60,450 nucleotides of DNA from an uncultured Christensenellaceae bacterium (GTDB lineage: Bacteria; Bacillota; Clostridia; Christensenellales; Pumilibacteraceae). The notes under the pieces are model-generated. The model was not told where the DNA came from. It worked only from the letters and a program-made list of their open reading frames with translations, and made no database searches. Made by a program: the position numbers and the translations under genes. The DNA lies in NCBI GenBank assembly GCA_910587445.1, contig CAJULE010000013.1, forward strand, positions 1 through 60,450, read 5' to 3'. The number at the start of each line of letters is the position of its first letter. Within the stretch, counting starts at the first letter, position 1. This document shows positions 60,229-60,450 of the stretch, one piece after another.

Positions 60229-60274
60229 AAAAGTCGGCACTCTCCGTTTTACAGAAAAATGCCGACTTTTTTTC
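60229..60274. terminator. Terminator after tRNA-Asn
   Basis: AAAAGTCGGCA pairs perfectly with TGCCGACTTTT around a 20-nt loop. It lies immediately 3' of the tRNA on the minus strand and has T-rich flanks on both sides. Confidence 0.75.
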
Positions 60275-60275
60275 T

Positions 60276-60351
60276 TGGCTCCCCGTGTAAGATTTGAACT
60301 TACGACACCTCGGTTAACAGCCGAGTGCTACTACCGCTGAGCTAACGGGGA
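60276..60351 (-). tRNA. tRNA-Asn (GTT)
   Basis: A 76-nt cloverleaf on the minus strand. Acceptor TCCCCGT pairs with ACGGGGA, the anticodon loop CTGTTAA gives anticodon GTT, and the T arm contains GTTCAAATC. The discriminator is G and CCA is encoded. It follows the 5S rRNA gene on the same strand and is part of that transcript. Confidence 0.97.
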
Positions 60352-60357
60352 TTATGG

Positions 60358-60387
60358 ATTTGCCGCCCGTTTTTACGGACGGCAAAC
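60358..60387 (-). terminator. Hairpin between 5S rRNA and tRNA-Asn
   Basis: On the minus strand TTTGCCGTCCG pairs with CGGGCGGCAAA (one G-U pair). There is little T-tract, so it may be a processing or partial-termination stem. Confidence 0.5.
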
Positions 60388-60397
60388 CGCTTACTTT

Positions 60398-60450
60398 GGA
60401 TGCGGCGATTACCTATTCTCCCGGACCCGTTAGGGACAAGTACGTTCGGC
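60398..60450 (-). rRNA. rrf: 5S ribosomal RNA, 3' part (cut by window end)
   Basis: Read on the minus strand it starts at GCCGAACG and ends TCGCCGCATCC. It contains GGGTCCGGGAGAATAGGT, the conserved 3' half of Clostridia 5S rRNA. The 5' half lies outside the window, and an rRNA operon is expected there. Confidence 0.88.

Noticed and set aside
60276..60351. tRNA-Asn as an attachment site for the AT-rich block
   Set aside because: I looked for a repeat of the tRNA 3' end and for an integrase in the block and found neither.

Overview
The window looks like a chromosome segment of an uncultured, spore-forming Clostridia bacterium (Firmicutes). It carries spo0A, spoIIR, sleB, ypeB, a SipL-like spore-coat protein, veg and addAB. 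Its ribosomal gene cluster has the Clostridia order, with rpsD inside the alpha block and a small KOW protein between map and infA. I cannot place it below class level; a Christensenellales-like gut lineage is only a guess. Most genes lie on the minus strand.

Layout. 1-750: nested interspersed repeats. 0.75-13 kb: a membrane protein of unknown function, the addB-addA recombination nuclease pair, a lipoprotein, gltX, and a plus-strand pepV-trxA unit. 13.2-29.7 kb: a complete S10-spc-alpha ribosomal superoperon of 31 genes, rpsJ to rplQ, transcribed leftward from one strong promoter near 29.68 kb behind a leader of about 285 nt. 30-37 kb: spo0A, a HAD phosphatase, a divergent glycerol-1-phosphate-dehydrogenase-like protein, ispE, a SipL-like DUF3794/LysM protein, and a metzincin-like lipoprotein. 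37-43 kb: nitroreductase, small zinc-ribbon protein, corA behind an attenuator-like leader, trxB, and the germination genes ypeB and sleB, interleaved with repeats. 43.7-48.6 kb: spoIIR, veg, an SDR, an acidic zinc-ribbon protein, a GNAT and an NlpC/P60 lipoprotein. 48.7-60 kb: a visibly more AT-rich accessory stretch with a 5'-truncated RHS toxin gene and displaced toxin/immunity cassettes, a lipoprotein, a permuted GH3 beta-glucosidase broken by frameshifts, a frameshifted AgrC/LytTR-type two-component pair and a methyltransferase remnant. The window ends at tRNA-Asn and the 3' end of a 5S rRNA gene, both minus strand.

Most notable signals. (1) A family of imperfect-palindrome elements of about 125 bp sits 3-6 nt behind the stop codons of five unrelated genes (the 751 gene, secY, the 38301 zinc ribbon, corA, sleB). 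Outer stem sequences differ between copies but stay complementary. (2) The corA leader holds a 19-residue upstream ORF with a strong Shine-Dalgarno and a Val-Pro-Pro-Val run, followed by an intrinsic terminator: a candidate Mg2+-responsive ribosome-stalling attenuator. (3) Four genes (addB, ispE, the metzincin lipoprotein, a GNAT) have a -10 box only 6-7 nt before the ATG, so their mRNAs are probably leaderless. (4) The GH3 gene has two A8 tracts, each one base out of frame, behind an intact promoter, which raises phase variation as an alternative to decay or assembly error. (5) RHS cassette displacement is visible. All functional assignments come from reading translated motifs; no database search was run.
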